DNA of 64,000 nucleotides, taken from positions 24,899 through 88,898 of the forward strand of contig JACHLF010000013.1 of the NCBI GenBank assembly GCA_014204435.1. Direction: 5' to 3'. The stretch is from Mycobacteroides chelonae. Lineage in GTDB: Bacteria > Actinomycetota > Actinomycetes > Mycobacteriales > Mycobacteriaceae. Position 1 is the stretch's first letter, and each line of letters opens with the position of its first letter. The translations under genes and the position numbers were made by a program. The notes beneath the pieces are model-generated. The model did not search any database. It was not told where the DNA came from and saw only the letters and a program-made list of their open reading frames with translations. Shown piece after piece: positions 16,975 through 26,508 of this stretch.

Positions 16975-18828
16975 ATGGTTCAGCCCAGTTTGGATTGGCC
17001 GGGCGAGCCACTGCGCTCGCTGGTGTGGACGCTGCAGGCCTGGGCCATCACCCTGCTGGTGTTTCTGGCGGTGGCCGTCATCATTGCTCGTTGCACCCAA
17101 TGGGGACAACAGTTCTGGCGGGTGAACGCACCCTTTTTCTGGGGGCGTGACACCTGGCGCACCTGGGTGCTGCTTGCCTTCATCATGTGGCACACGGTGT
17201 ACATGGCCCGGGTGGCGGTGATCTTCACCTATCAGTACAAGGACTTGATGAATGCACTGCAGGTCGCCTCGGAGGCCCTTGTCACGCATGACTCACCGCT
17301 GCTGGCCGACGCGCGGCAGGCGTTCTTCACGTCGTTCGCGATCAGCGGCATCCTGGTAGTGCTCACGGTGACGTACACGGTGGTGGATCTGTTCTTGCGC
17401 AGGGTGTTCGCCATCCGCTGGCGGGTGTGGCTGAACATGCGCTTGGTCGACGACTGGATGAGCAAGGACGCCTTCTACCGCAACCGGTTTCTGGAGCCGC
17501 CGGTGGAGAACCCCGACCAGCGCATCCAGAACGATGTCGAGACCCACACCACTATGTCGGTGGATCTGACCCTCGGCGCGATGAACAAGACACTGCTGAT
17601 CGTCATGTTCACCGGGGTGCTGTGGCAGCTGTCGGGTCCGTTGCAGCTGTGGGGTTACGTGATTCCCCGGGCCATGGTGTTCATCGCCTTCATCTTCTCG
17701 ATCGCGGTAACCGTCATCGCGTTTTGGATCGGGCGTCCGCTGGTGCGGTTGAACTTCTTGAACGAACGGTTCGGCGCGAGTTTCCGCTATGCGCTGGTGC
17801 GGCTGCGCGACAGCGCGGAACGGGTGGCGTTCTACCGTGGTGGCGAGCGTGAACGCAGGTTGTTGCATTCGCGATTCAACGAGATCATCGCCAACATGTG
17901 GCGTATCGTGTTCGCGCAACTGCGCCTGAACGGATGGAACCGGGGCGTAGGCGATGTGACCACCGGGATGATTCCCTACGCGGTGCAGGCGCCTCGATTC
18001 TTCTCCGGCCAGATCAAGGTCGGTGATCTACTGCAGACCGTGTCTGCATTCGGAAATGTCTGTGGCGCAATGTCCTTCTTCCGGGACGCCTATGACGAGT
18101 TCACCGTCTACCGCGCGGCCCTGCTGCGTATCGATCAGATGCTGGACAGCGATCATCGAGCACGTGAGTTGCCCCGCATCGCCGTGACCGATGCGGACGA
18201 CACCCTGACCCTCACCGATGTGGGGGTGCGAAACCTGCAGGGGCAGGACATGATCACCGACCTCAACCTGGCACTGGCCCCGGGAGGCAGCGTCGTGGTG
18301 AAGGGGCCGTCGGGCTGCGGGAAGACCACCCTGCTGCGCAGCCTGGCTCAGCTGTGGCCGCAGACTTCCGGATTGGTGGCGCGCCCCGACGGATGGGCGA
18401 CCTTGTTCCTGCCGCAACTGCCCTATCTTCCGCTGGGCAACCTGCGTGAATCGGTTGTGTATCCGCTTCCAGTCGAGGAAGTTTCGGACGACGAGCTGAA
18501 GCAGAGCCTGCGCGACGTCTCGCTGGGTCACCTGACCGAACGACTTGACGACGAGGCGGACTGGGCGGCCGTGCTCTCACTGGGGGAGCAGCAGCGGGTT
18601 TCCTTCGCGCGGGTGCTGCTGGTGCGGCCCCGGGTGGTGTTCCTCGACGAATCTTCCTCGGCGCTGGACGAGGGGCTGGAGGACGCGATGTATGCGTTGG
18701 TCCGCAAGCGCCTACCCGCGAGCGTGGTGGTCAGTGTGGGGCACAGGTCGACGATCGACCGCCATCATCAGTCGCGGTTGGAGCTGACCGGAACCGGGGC
18801 CTGGGAACTGTCCGCGACCGGAGCGTAG
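16975..18828 (+). CDS. BacA/SbmA-like ABC transporter (fused membrane and ATPase domains)
   Basis: 617-residue ABC half-transporter of the SbmA/BacA-YddA type, like Rv1819c, which imports vitamin B12 and hydrophilic compounds. Six hydrophobic segments span roughly 18-280, followed by the conserved FYRGGERE stretch. The ATPase domain has Walker A GPSGCGKTTLLR (near 443), the signature LSLGEQQRVSFAR (near 536), and Walker B VVFLDESSSALDE. It follows purH by 32 bp but has no functional link to purines. Substrate cannot be read from sequence. Confidence 0.88.
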   Translation: MVQPSLDWPGEPLRSLVWTLQAWAITLLVFLAVAVIIARCTQWGQQFWRVNAPFFWGRDTWRTWVLLAFIMWHTVYMARVAVIFTYQYKDLMNALQVASEALVTHDSPLLADARQAFFTSFAISGILVVLTVTYTVVDLFLRRVFAIRWRVWLNMRLVDDWMSKDAFYRNRFLEPPVENPDQRIQNDVETHTTMSVDLTLGAMNKTLLIVMFTGVLWQLSGPLQLWGYVIPRAMVFIAFIFSIAVTVIAFWIGRPLVRLNFLNERFGASFRYALVRLRDSAERVAFYRGGERERRLLHSRFNEIIANMWRIVFAQLRLNGWNRGVGDVTTGMIPYAVQAPRFFSGQIKVGDLLQTVSAFGNVCGAMSFFRDAYDEFTVYRAALLRIDQMLDSDHRARELPRIAVTDADDTLTLTDVGVRNLQGQDMITDLNLALAPGGSVVVKGPSGCGKTTLLRSLAQLWPQTSGLVARPDGWATLFLPQLPYLPLGNLRESVVYPLPVEEVSDDELKQSLRDVSLGHLTERLDDEADWAAVLSLGEQQRVSFARVLLVRPRVVFLDESSSALDEGLEDAMYALVRKRLPASVVVSVGHRSTIDRHHQSRLELTGTGAWELSATGA

Positions 18829-19075
18829 CCGTCGCGCTGATCGTTTGCGGGATGTAGGACATCTGATGCCCGAAGATCATTTTCCGGGGTTCCGCCCGGC
18901 CGGCATAGGTAACTGTGCGCGCCGAAGGTGGCCGCGTTGCGCACCGGAGCTCCTCCTGCGGATGCGGTGTTCGGCTGGGCGTACCCCGGAGTGGTGGAAT
19001 GTGTCGCGGGCGCGCAGAGAACTCACCTTGTGGCTCGTGGACGGGATATCGCGTTGGGCGGCGCCGTGGATCTCG

Positions 19076-19678
19076 CTAGCGCTCTTCCAGCGACTCGCGC
19101 CGCTTGCGCCGCTTCCGCTTGACGTTCACACCACCCCACAGCGAGAAACCTCTGACCGTCACGTGCGGAGCGCCCTGCACGCCATTGCCGCTCGCCGAGT
19201 GATCGAAGCCACCCATCACCGCGATGCCCTTGACGTCCACGTTGACCTCCGGCGGTAACAAGATCGTCTGTCCGCCCATGATGGAGAAGGAGCGGATCTC
19301 AACCTCATTCGAGGTGAAGTCGGCGTAGCGCAGATCCAACACGCCGCCGCCCCACAGCGCGAATGAAGTGAGCTTGCCGGGTACGTTCCAGCGTCCACGC
19401 CGCTCGAAACCACTCATGATCGCCATGAGCACCGTCGACGGTGCTGGCTTGCTGTCTTGACCCCGAACCTGGGACGTGGCGATCGCCGGCAGATCCGCGC
19501 TGAGCTGATCAAGCTCACCATAAGTGTTTGCCGAGTACACCTTCTTGAGGCGCTCCTCGAATTCAGAGAGCTCCAGCCGGCCCTGCGCGGCGGCATCGGA
19601 TAACAGCTGCGCGACACGCATGCGATCGGCGTCTGCGGCCCGCATCGATGCGGTAACCCGCTCAGGGAGGTTGCTCAT
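19076..19678 (-). CDS. DUF1707 domain protein with LiaF-like C-terminus
   Basis: About 200 residues (Rv0966c orthologue). The DUF1707 module (about 15-65) shows MRAADADRMRVAQLLSDAA and GRLELSEFEERL. A C-terminal beta-repeat region alternates Gly and hydrophobics (ALWGGGVLDLRYADF, SIMGGQTILLPP, AVMGGFDH, SLWGGVNVK) like LiaF and other envelope-stress proteins, and ends in a very basic tail RKRRKRRESLEER. No transmembrane helix is evident. Start ATG 19678 or GTG 19681. Role unknown; envelope-stress sensing is an inference. Confidence 0.82.
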   Translation of the reverse strand: MSNLPERVTASMRAADADRMRVAQLLSDAAAQGRLELSEFEERLKKVYSANTYGELDQLSADLPAIATSQVRGQDSKPAPSTVLMAIMSGFERRGRWNVPGKLTSFALWGGGVLDLRYADFTSNEVEIRSFSIMGGQTILLPPEVNVDVKGIAVMGGFDHSASGNGVQGAPHVTVRGFSLWGGVNVKRKRRKRRESLEER

Positions 19679-19764
19679 CACCGCCGAGCCTACGACGAAC
19701 GGCGCTTAAAGGCACGCGGTTCATTCGTGTTGCTCAGCGCACTACCCACGTTGTGCCGACTGGT

Positions 19765-20559
19765 TCACACCTGCCAGGCGGGAGGACGCTTCTGCAGGAA
19801 CGCCAACATGCCCTCCTGCGCCTCCGGCGAGACGAACAAACGCGCCGAGGTTTCGGTCAACTCGACTGCCCGCGCGTGGAAATCGGCGAGGATCGGTGCG
19901 GTGGTGAGCCTCTTCGATTCGGCCAGCCCCTGCGGTGAACCGAGCGCGATGTCATCCACCAACGACGTGACCGCCGCTTCGACGGCCTCGGGGCTGTCGA
20001 CGGACGTGGTCACCAATCCGATCTCGGCGGCCACTCGAGCATCGAACTTCTCGCCGGTGACGAAGTAGCGTGCGGCTGCTCGTCCGGTGAGCCGGGGCAA
20101 CAGTGTCAGCGAGATGATCGAGGGCGCCACGCCGATGCGCGCCTCGGTCAGAGCGAAGGTGCTTTCCGGTCCCGCCACTGCAATGTCTGCGGCGCCCACC
20201 AGGCCGAAGCCGCCGGCCCGCACATGGCCGTTCACCGCGACGACAACCGGCAGTGGCAGCTCCAGGATGTCGCGCAGCAACGCGGTGAGCTGGCCGGCCC
20301 GATCCTTGGCGATGTCCTGGGGATCGGATGAAGCCCCTGTGCTTTCCGAGAGGTCGGCGCCCGCGCAGAAGGTGTTGCCGGTGTGGGAGAGCACCACGGC
20401 GCGCACCGTCTTGTCGGCTGCAGCCCGCTGCAGTCCCTCCCGCAGTTGTCGTACCAGCCCGCTGGACAACGCATTACGGTTGTGCGGCGAGTCGAGCGTC
20501 AGGCGGGCGGCGCGGCCCTCGATGTCGTACTGGACCAAGGTCCGGGATTCGTTCGCCAT
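19765..20559 (-). CDS. echA7: Enoyl-CoA hydratase/isomerase family protein
   Basis: Crotonase-fold protein, last gene of the atuA-fadE13-accD2-accA2-fadE12-echA7 cluster (Rv0971c position). The 264 residues include the oxyanion-hole segments NTFCAGADLSE and VNGHVRAGGFGLVGAADI, and TEARIGVAPS carrying a conserved Glu. ATG 20559 (MANESRTLVQYD) is preferred to the longer frame, with AGGA upstream. By analogy with AtuE/LiuC it would hydrate the unsaturated acyl-CoA formed by the carboxylase (inference). Confidence 0.92.
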   Translation of the reverse strand: MANESRTLVQYDIEGRAARLTLDSPHNRNALSSGLVRQLREGLQRAAADKTVRAVVLSHTGNTFCAGADLSESTGASSDPQDIAKDRAGQLTALLRDILELPLPVVVAVNGHVRAGGFGLVGAADIAVAGPESTFALTEARIGVAPSIISLTLLPRLTGRAAARYFVTGEKFDARVAAEIGLVTTSVDSPEAVEAAVTSLVDDIALGSPQGLAESKRLTTAPILADFHARAVELTETSARLFVSPEAQEGMLAFLQKRPPAWQV

Positions 20560-20575
20560 TCGGCGGGTCCTTTCC

Positions 20576-21745
20576 TTAGTACGAACGGGGCAGGCCAAGG
20601 GACGTCTGCGCCACGAAGTTGAGGATCATCTCGCGGCTCACCGGGGCGATACGTCCGAAGCGTGACAGGTTCAACAGCGGTGCGACCCCGTATTCGGTGG
20701 TCAATCCGTTGCCGCCCAGCGATTGCACGGCGCGGTCGGCGGCACGGCACGCCACATCGGCGGCCGCGTACTTGGCCATGTTGGCCGCCTCGGCAGCACC
20801 CCAGTCGTCGCCGCAGTCGTAGAGCGTGGCGGCCTTCTGCATCATGAGTTTCGCCAACTCCAACTCGACCTTGATTTCGGCCAAGGGGTGGGCGATGGCC
20901 TGGTGCGCGCCGATCGGCGTCTTCCACACCTGGCGGGTCTTGACGTACTCGGTCGTCTTGTTCAGTGCGAGTCGGGTCAAACCAACGCCACTGGCGGCAC
21001 CCATGATTCGTTCCGGGTTCAGACCGGCGAATAGCTGCATCAGCGCGGCGTCCTCGGAGCCGACCAGCGCATCCCCGGGCACTCGCACATCATCCAGGAA
21101 CACCTGAAACTGCTGTTCTGGCAGCGTCAACTGCATGTCGATGGGGGTGTACTCGAACCCCTTGGTGTCGGTCGGCACGACGAACAGAGCCGGCTTGAGC
21201 TTGCCGGTCTTCGCCTCCTCGGTGCGGGCCACCACCAGCACCGCATTGGCCTCGTTGACGCCGGAGATGTACACCTTGCGTCCGTTGAGAATCCAGTCGC
21301 CACCGTCGCGCTTGGCCGTGGTGATGATGTTGTGCGAGTTGGAGCCGGCGTCGGGCTCGGTGATCGCGAAGGCCATTTTGAAACTGCCCTCGGCCATTGC
21401 CGGGAGCCAGGCCTTCTTCTGCGCGTCGGTGCCGTATCGGGCGATGATGGTGGCATTGATGGCGGGGGAGACGACCATCAACAGCAGCGGACAGCCTGCG
21501 GCCGAAAGTTCCTCGAACACCAGTCCGAGCTCATACATGCCGGCGCCGCCGCCGCCGTACTCCTCCGGAATGTTGACGCCCAGGAAGCCGAGTTTTCCTG
21601 CTTCATCCCACAATTCAGCCAGCGGCTCGTGGGTCTTCGCCTTCTCCAGGTAATACTCGTGACCGTAGTTTGTGGCAAGAGCGGCGACGGCCTGACGCAA
21701 TGCCTTGCGCTCGTCGGACTCGGTGTACGGGTTGATGACGGTCAT
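20576..21745 (-). CDS. fadE12: Acyl-CoA dehydrogenase
   Basis: 389-residue FAD-dependent acyl-CoA dehydrogenase. FAD and substrate motifs: AFAITEPDAGSNSHNI near 127-142 and QSLGGNGLTTEYGV near 346. The segment where many family members keep the catalytic Glu reads RIAPVSREMIL and lacks that Glu, so a glutamate elsewhere (as in isovaleryl-type enzymes) must serve, or activity differs. Its start overlaps the accA2 stop (ATGA). AtuD/LiuA-like role inferred from the operon. Confidence 0.92.
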   Translation of the reverse strand: MTVINPYTESDERKALRQAVAALATNYGHEYYLEKAKTHEPLAELWDEAGKLGFLGVNIPEEYGGGGAGMYELGLVFEELSAAGCPLLLMVVSPAINATIIARYGTDAQKKAWLPAMAEGSFKMAFAITEPDAGSNSHNIITTAKRDGGDWILNGRKVYISGVNEANAVLVVARTEEAKTGKLKPALFVVPTDTKGFEYTPIDMQLTLPEQQFQVFLDDVRVPGDALVGSEDAALMQLFAGLNPERIMGAASGVGLTRLALNKTTEYVKTRQVWKTPIGAHQAIAHPLAEIKVELELAKLMMQKAATLYDCGDDWGAAEAANMAKYAAADVACRAADRAVQSLGGNGLTTEYGVAPLLNLSRFGRIAPVSREMILNFVAQTSLGLPRSY

Positions 21746-23745
21746 GATGGCTCTCCTTTTGTGTTGGCCTCGGCGGCCAGCTGAGCAAGTACGGTTCCGA
21801 GCTCGACTTGTTGTCCCGGCTCGACATTGAGGATCTCGACAACGCCGTCGGCGGGCGCGACGATCGTGTGTTCCATCTTCATGGCCTCCAGCCAGACGAT
21901 GGGCGTGCCGGCGATCACGGTGTCTCCCACCGCGGCACCTAGGCGCAGCACCACACCCGGCATCGGGGCGATGAGCGAGCCTGCCGCCACCTCGGTGCTG
22001 GGGTCGGTAAAACGGGGTACCACGGTCAACGCCACCGGACCGAGCGGGGAGTCGACGTCGACGGTGTCTCCGTAGCTGGAAACATGGAAACTGCGACGCA
22101 CCCCGTCCAGGACAAGGGCTACATGATCTGTTGTGGCGGAGACCAACTCGATGGATGGCCAGTCTCCGTCGAGTTCCAGGCCGGAGCGGGTCAGCCGGTA
22201 TCGGACGCTGTGGATGGCTCCGCCGCTGTCGCCGTACTCCTTGGTCTGGAATCCGGACGCCAGGTTGCGCCAGCCACTGGGAAGCGCGGCGCAGACCACC
22301 GCCGAGGCCCGATTCGCGGCCGCATGGGCAAGGGCCGCGGCAAGCGCCGAATACTGGTGCGCGGCTTCGTCGGCGAGGGGTTTAGCCAGGGTATCGAGCC
22401 CATGCTTGTCCAGGAACGACGTGTCGGTGTCGCCGTCGAGGAACGACGGGTGACGCAACACATTGACCAACAGGTCACGGTTGGTGGTCAGCCCGTGTAT
22501 CCGGGCACGCTCCAGCGTCGACGCCAATAGCCGCGCGGCCTCGGTGCGCGTCGGTGCGACCGTGATGACCTTGGCGAGCATCGGGTCGTAGTGCACCGAC
22601 ACCACGCTGCCGTTGACGATGGTCGAGTCCAGGCGAACCCCATTGCGTCCCGGATGGCCGGGAACGTGAAATTCCGCGGTGGCACCGGGTATGTCGAAGC
22701 GCTGCACGGTGCCGCTTTGGGGCTGCCACCCCGCCGCGGGATTTTCCGCGTACAGGCGAGCCTCGATCGAGTGGCCATGAATGGCAGGGGGCTCGGCGGG
22801 CAGCTCGCCGCCGTCCGCCACGTGGATCTGCAGTGCGACCAGGTCCAGCCCGGTGGTGCACTCGGTCACCGGATGCTCCACCTGCAGACGGGTGTTCATC
22901 TCCAGAAAGAAGAACTCGCCGTCCTCGGTGGCCAGGAATTCCATGGTCCCGGCACCGACGTATCCGATGGTCGCGGCGGCGGTACGCGATGCCTCGAACA
23001 GGCGCTCACGCATGCCGTTGATTCGGGTCACCAAGGGTGAGGGGGCCTCCTCGATGACCTTCTGATGACGGCGCTGGATGGAACATTCACGCTCGCCGAC
23101 GGCCCACACCGTGCCGTGGGTATCGGCCATCACCTGCACCTCGATGTGCCGGCCGGTGCCCAGGTAGCGTTCGCAGAAGACGGTCGGATCGCCGAAAGCG
23201 GCCTGGGCTTCTCGTTGTGCGGCAGCGATTTCGCCAGGAAGCTTGCCGAGTTCGGAGACGATGCGCATACCGCGCCCGCCGCCGCCGGCGGAGGCCTTCA
23301 CAAGCACCGGGAGCTGCGCCGCGGTCACGGAGTCCGGGTTCAGCTGACCGAGCACGGGCACCCCCGCCGCATCCATGAGCTTCTTGGACTCGATCTTCGA
23401 ACCCATCGACTCGATGGCGGCGACCGGCGGGCCTATCCAGGCCAGACCGGCATCGGCCACCGCTCGCGCGAAATCGGCATTTTCGGAAAGGAACCCGTAG
23501 CCGGGATGGATGGCGTCGGCACCGGCCGCCTTGGCCGCGGCGATGATGAGCTCACCGCGCAGATAGGTCTCGGCACTGGAGGTGCCCGGCAGGTGGACTG
23601 CGGCGTCGGCCTCGGACACATGGGGGCTGTCGGCGTCAGCGTCCGAGTAGACGGCGACGGTGCCCAACCCGAGCTTGCGGCAGGTGGCGAAGACGCGGCG
23701 GGCGATCTCGCCGCGGTTGGCGACCAGAACGGAGGTGATAGTCAT
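21742..23745 (-). CDS. accA2: Acyl-CoA carboxylase alpha subunit (biotin carboxylase + BCCP)
   Basis: 667-residue biotin-dependent carboxylase alpha chain. The biotin carboxylase domain begins MTITSVLVANRGEIARRVF and contains the ATP-grasp loop KASAGGGGRGMR, HIEVQVMADTHG and RLQVEHPVTE. The BCCP domain near the C-terminus has EAMKMEH with the biotinyl Lys at about 623. ATG 23745 is used rather than the longer frame because it starts at the conserved N-terminus. Partner of accD2, 13 bp upstream. Likely substrates are geranyl- or methylcrotonyl-type CoA (inference). Confidence 0.95.
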   Translation of the reverse strand: MTITSVLVANRGEIARRVFATCRKLGLGTVAVYSDADADSPHVSEADAAVHLPGTSSAETYLRGELIIAAAKAAGADAIHPGYGFLSENADFARAVADAGLAWIGPPVAAIESMGSKIESKKLMDAAGVPVLGQLNPDSVTAAQLPVLVKASAGGGGRGMRIVSELGKLPGEIAAAQREAQAAFGDPTVFCERYLGTGRHIEVQVMADTHGTVWAVGERECSIQRRHQKVIEEAPSPLVTRINGMRERLFEASRTAAATIGYVGAGTMEFLATEDGEFFFLEMNTRLQVEHPVTECTTGLDLVALQIHVADGGELPAEPPAIHGHSIEARLYAENPAAGWQPQSGTVQRFDIPGATAEFHVPGHPGRNGVRLDSTIVNGSVVSVHYDPMLAKVITVAPTRTEAARLLASTLERARIHGLTTNRDLLVNVLRHPSFLDGDTDTSFLDKHGLDTLAKPLADEAAHQYSALAAALAHAAANRASAVVCAALPSGWRNLASGFQTKEYGDSGGAIHSVRYRLTRSGLELDGDWPSIELVSATTDHVALVLDGVRRSFHVSSYGDTVDVDSPLGPVALTVVPRFTDPSTEVAAGSLIAPMPGVVLRLGAAVGDTVIAGTPIVWLEAMKMEHTIVAPADGVVEILNVEPGQQVELGTVLAQLAAEANTKGEPS

Positions 23746-23758
23746 CGGATTCCTAACC

Positions 23759-25354
23759 TCACATCCGGAAGACGCCGAAGTTCGACGTCCCCTCGATGGG
23801 TCCATTGGCAATGGCGGACAGGCACATACCGAGCACTGCCCGGGTGTCGCGGGGATCGATCACCCCGTCGTCGTACAGCCGCCCGGACATGAACATGGGT
23901 AGCGACTCGGCCTCGATCTGTGCCTCGATGGCCGCCTTCATCGCGGCATCGGCGTCCTCGTTGACGGTCTGACCCCGTGCCGCCGCGGCGGCACGGCTGA
24001 CGATGGAGATGACGCCCGCCAGCTGAGTGCCGCCCATCACCGCCGACTTGGCGCTGGGCCAAGCGAACAGGAAGCGAGGGTCATACGCGCGGCCACACAT
24101 GCCGTAATGCCCGGCGCCGTAGGAGGCGCCGACGATCAGGGACAGATGCGGAACGGTTGAGTTCGACACGGCATTGATCATCATCGAGCCGTGCTTGATC
24201 ATGCCGCCCTCTTCGTATTCCTTGCCCACCATATAGCCGGTGGTGTTGTGCACGAAGAGAAGTGGCGTGTTGGTCTGATTGGCCAACTGGATGAACTGGG
24301 TGGCCTTCTGTGCCTCCTCGCTGAAGAGCACCCCGCGCGCGTTGGCCAGGATTCCGATCGGGTACCCGTGCAGCCGGGCCCAGCCGGTCACGAGCGAGGA
24401 GCCGTACTGCTCCTTGAACTCGTCGAACTCGGAACCGTCCACGATCCGTGCGATGACCTCGCGCGGATCGAACGGGATGCGTAGATCCCCGGGCACGATC
24501 CCGATGAGCTCCTCTTGGGCGGCGACCGGTTCGATCACCGCCGCGGGCTTGGGACCCTTCTTCACCCAGTTCAGGCGTGACACGATCTGCCGGCCCAGGC
24601 GCACGGCGTCCTGTTCGTCGACCGCCAGGTAGTCGCCCAAACCGGAAACACGCGAGTGCATTTCGGCGCCACCCAGGGATTCGTCGTCGGACTCCTCGCC
24701 GGTCGCCATCTTGACCAGCGGCGGGCCGGCCAGGAACACCTTGGAGCGCTCCTTGATCATCACCACGTGATCGGACATACCGGGGATGTAGGCGCCACCG
24801 GCGGTCGAGTTGCCGAAGACCAGGGCGATCGTCGGTATGCCCGCAGCCGAGAGCCGAGTGAGATCGCGGAACATCTGCCCGCCGGGGACGAAGACTTCCT
24901 TCTGGGTGGGTAGGTCCGCGCCGCCGGATTCCACCAGTGAGATCACGGGTAGCCGGTTTTTGAAGGCAATATCGTTGGCCCGCAGCACCTTGCGCAGTGT
25001 CCAGGGATTGCTGGTGCCACCCTTGACGGTGGGGTCGTTGGCCACGATCATGCACTCGACACCCTCGACCACGCCGATGCCGGTGACCAGCGAGGCGCCG
25101 ACGGTGAAATCGCTGCCCCACGCTGCGAGCGGACACAGCTCCAGGAATGGGGAGTCGGGGTCGATCAGCAGCTCGATGCGCTCTCGTGCCAGCAGCTTGC
25201 CGCGTTCGTGGTGTCGGGCAACGTATTTGTCACCGCCCCCGGCCAGAGCCTTCGCGGTCTCGGCATTGACCTCGGCCAGCTTGATCTGCATGGCCTCGGC
25301 CGCGGCCACGTATTCGGGCGAGTTGGTGTTGACGGCGGTGCGCAGGATGGTCAT
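23759..25354 (-). CDS. accD2: Acyl-CoA carboxylase beta subunit (carboxyltransferase)
   Basis: 531-residue carboxyltransferase of the MCC/GCC class. It contains ARHHERGKLLARERIELL, VANDPTVKGGT, FGNSTAGGAYIPGMSDH and the C-terminal VGASYGAGHYGMCGRAYDPR. ATG 25354 overlaps the fadE13 stop (ATGA). The MCC/GCC-type motif GGAYIPGMSD distinguishes it from acetyl/propionyl-CoA carboxylases. Which of 3-methylcrotonyl-CoA or geranyl-CoA it prefers depends on one pocket residue that I could not place reliably. Confidence 0.95.
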   Translation of the reverse strand: MTILRTAVNTNSPEYVAAAEAMQIKLAEVNAETAKALAGGGDKYVARHHERGKLLARERIELLIDPDSPFLELCPLAAWGSDFTVGASLVTGIGVVEGVECMIVANDPTVKGGTSNPWTLRKVLRANDIAFKNRLPVISLVESGGADLPTQKEVFVPGGQMFRDLTRLSAAGIPTIALVFGNSTAGGAYIPGMSDHVVMIKERSKVFLAGPPLVKMATGEESDDESLGGAEMHSRVSGLGDYLAVDEQDAVRLGRQIVSRLNWVKKGPKPAAVIEPVAAQEELIGIVPGDLRIPFDPREVIARIVDGSEFDEFKEQYGSSLVTGWARLHGYPIGILANARGVLFSEEAQKATQFIQLANQTNTPLLFVHNTTGYMVGKEYEEGGMIKHGSMMINAVSNSTVPHLSLIVGASYGAGHYGMCGRAYDPRFLFAWPSAKSAVMGGTQLAGVISIVSRAAAAARGQTVNEDADAAMKAAIEAQIEAESLPMFMSGRLYDDGVIDPRDTRAVLGMCLSAIANGPIEGTSNFGVFRM

Positions 25355-26508
25355 GACTGGTACCCCAAGAGCTTGGCGGCCAGCGAGGTGAGGATCTCCG
25401 TGGTGCCGCCACCGATCCCGATGATGCGCATATCGCGGTACTGGCGTTCGATCTCGCTCTCGGACATGTACCCCATGCCTCCGAACAACTGTACGCCCTG
25501 GTGGGCCACCCATTCACCGGCCTCCACGGCGGTGTTCTTGGCAAAGCAGACTTCGGCGATCAGGTTGGTCTCGCCGGCGATCGCACGGTCGACCAGTGCA
25601 TGCGTGTACACCCGCGCGACATCGACACGGCGTGCCATCTCCGCGAGTGTGTTCTGCACGGACTGTCGGGAAATGAGCGGGCGTCCAAAGGTTTCCCGGT
25701 TCCGGCACCATTCCACCGTCAGGTCCAGGCAGCGCTGCGCGCTCGCGTATGCCTGGGCTGCAAGACCGATGCGTTCCGATACGAAAGCGCCGGCAATCTG
25801 TGCGAAGCCGGTGTTCTCGGCGCCCACCAGGTTCTCGGCGGGGACGCGCACGTCGGTGAAGGACAGCTCGGCGGTGTCCGAGGAGCGCCAGCCCATCTTC
25901 TCCAGACGGCGGGCCACCTCGAATCCCGGTGTGTCCTTGTCGATCAGCAGCAGCGAGACCCCTGCCGCGCCCGGTCCGCCGGTGCGGACCGCTGTCACCA
26001 CATAGTCGGCGCGCACGCCGGACGTGATGAAGGTCTTGGCGCCGTTGACGATGTAGTGATCGCCATCCCGCTTGGCCGATGTGGTCAGGTGCCCGACATC
26101 GGACCCGCCGCCGGGCTCGGTGATGGCCAGCGAGCCGATCAGGTCACCGGCCAGGGTGGGCTTCACATAGTTGTCGATGAGCCGCTGATCCCCGGAGGCG
26201 ATCATGTGCGGTGTGGAGATTCCGCAGGTGAACAGGGAGGCAAACACACCACCGGGCACGCCCGCGTAATGCAGTTCCTCACACACGATCACCGGGTCGA
26301 TGGCATCGCCGCCCCCGCCGCCGACCTCCTCGGGCGAGCCCGGCCCGAGCAAGCCTAAATCGCCTGCCTTGCGGTGCAATTCGCGGGGGAGCAGGCCCTC
26401 ACGTTCCCACTCGGTGACATTCGGCAGGATCTCGCGCTCGGCGAAGTCGCGCACCGTCTCCCGAAGCGCCTTACGCTCGGGCGTGTTCCAAGAATTCACG
26501 GCGGTCAC
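25351..26508 (-). CDS. fadE13: Acyl-CoA dehydrogenase
   Basis: 385 residues from GTG 26508, chosen because it overlaps the atuA stop (GTGA) and gives MTAVNSWNTPERKALRETV. Motifs: SLAITEPGGGSDVGHL near 130, QLFGGMGYMSE near 343. The terminal IGIGGGTTEIL has Gly at the usual catalytic Glu, the arrangement of isovaleryl-CoA dehydrogenase-like enzymes that use a Glu in helix G. Second dehydrogenase of the cluster, consistent with branched-chain substrates. Confidence 0.93.
   Translation of the reverse strand: MTAVNSWNTPERKALRETVRDFAEREILPNVTEWEREGLLPRELHRKAGDLGLLGPGSPEEVGGGGGDAIDPVIVCEELHYAGVPGGVFASLFTCGISTPHMIASGDQRLIDNYVKPTLAGDLIGSLAITEPGGGSDVGHLTTSAKRDGDHYIVNGAKTFITSGVRADYVVTAVRTGGPGAAGVSLLLIDKDTPGFEVARRLEKMGWRSSDTAELSFTDVRVPAENLVGAENTGFAQIAGAFVSERIGLAAQAYASAQRCLDLTVEWCRNRETFGRPLISRQSVQNTLAEMARRVDVARVYTHALVDRAIAGETNLIAEVCFAKNTAVEAGEWVAHQGVQLFGGMGYMSESEIERQYRDMRIIGIGGGTTEILTSLAAKLLGYQS

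Noticed and set aside
18829..19075. Small frame after the BacA-like transporter (MPEDHFPGFRPAG...)
   Set aside because: It runs through into the antisense of the DUF1707 gene and has no ribosome site or protein-like composition.
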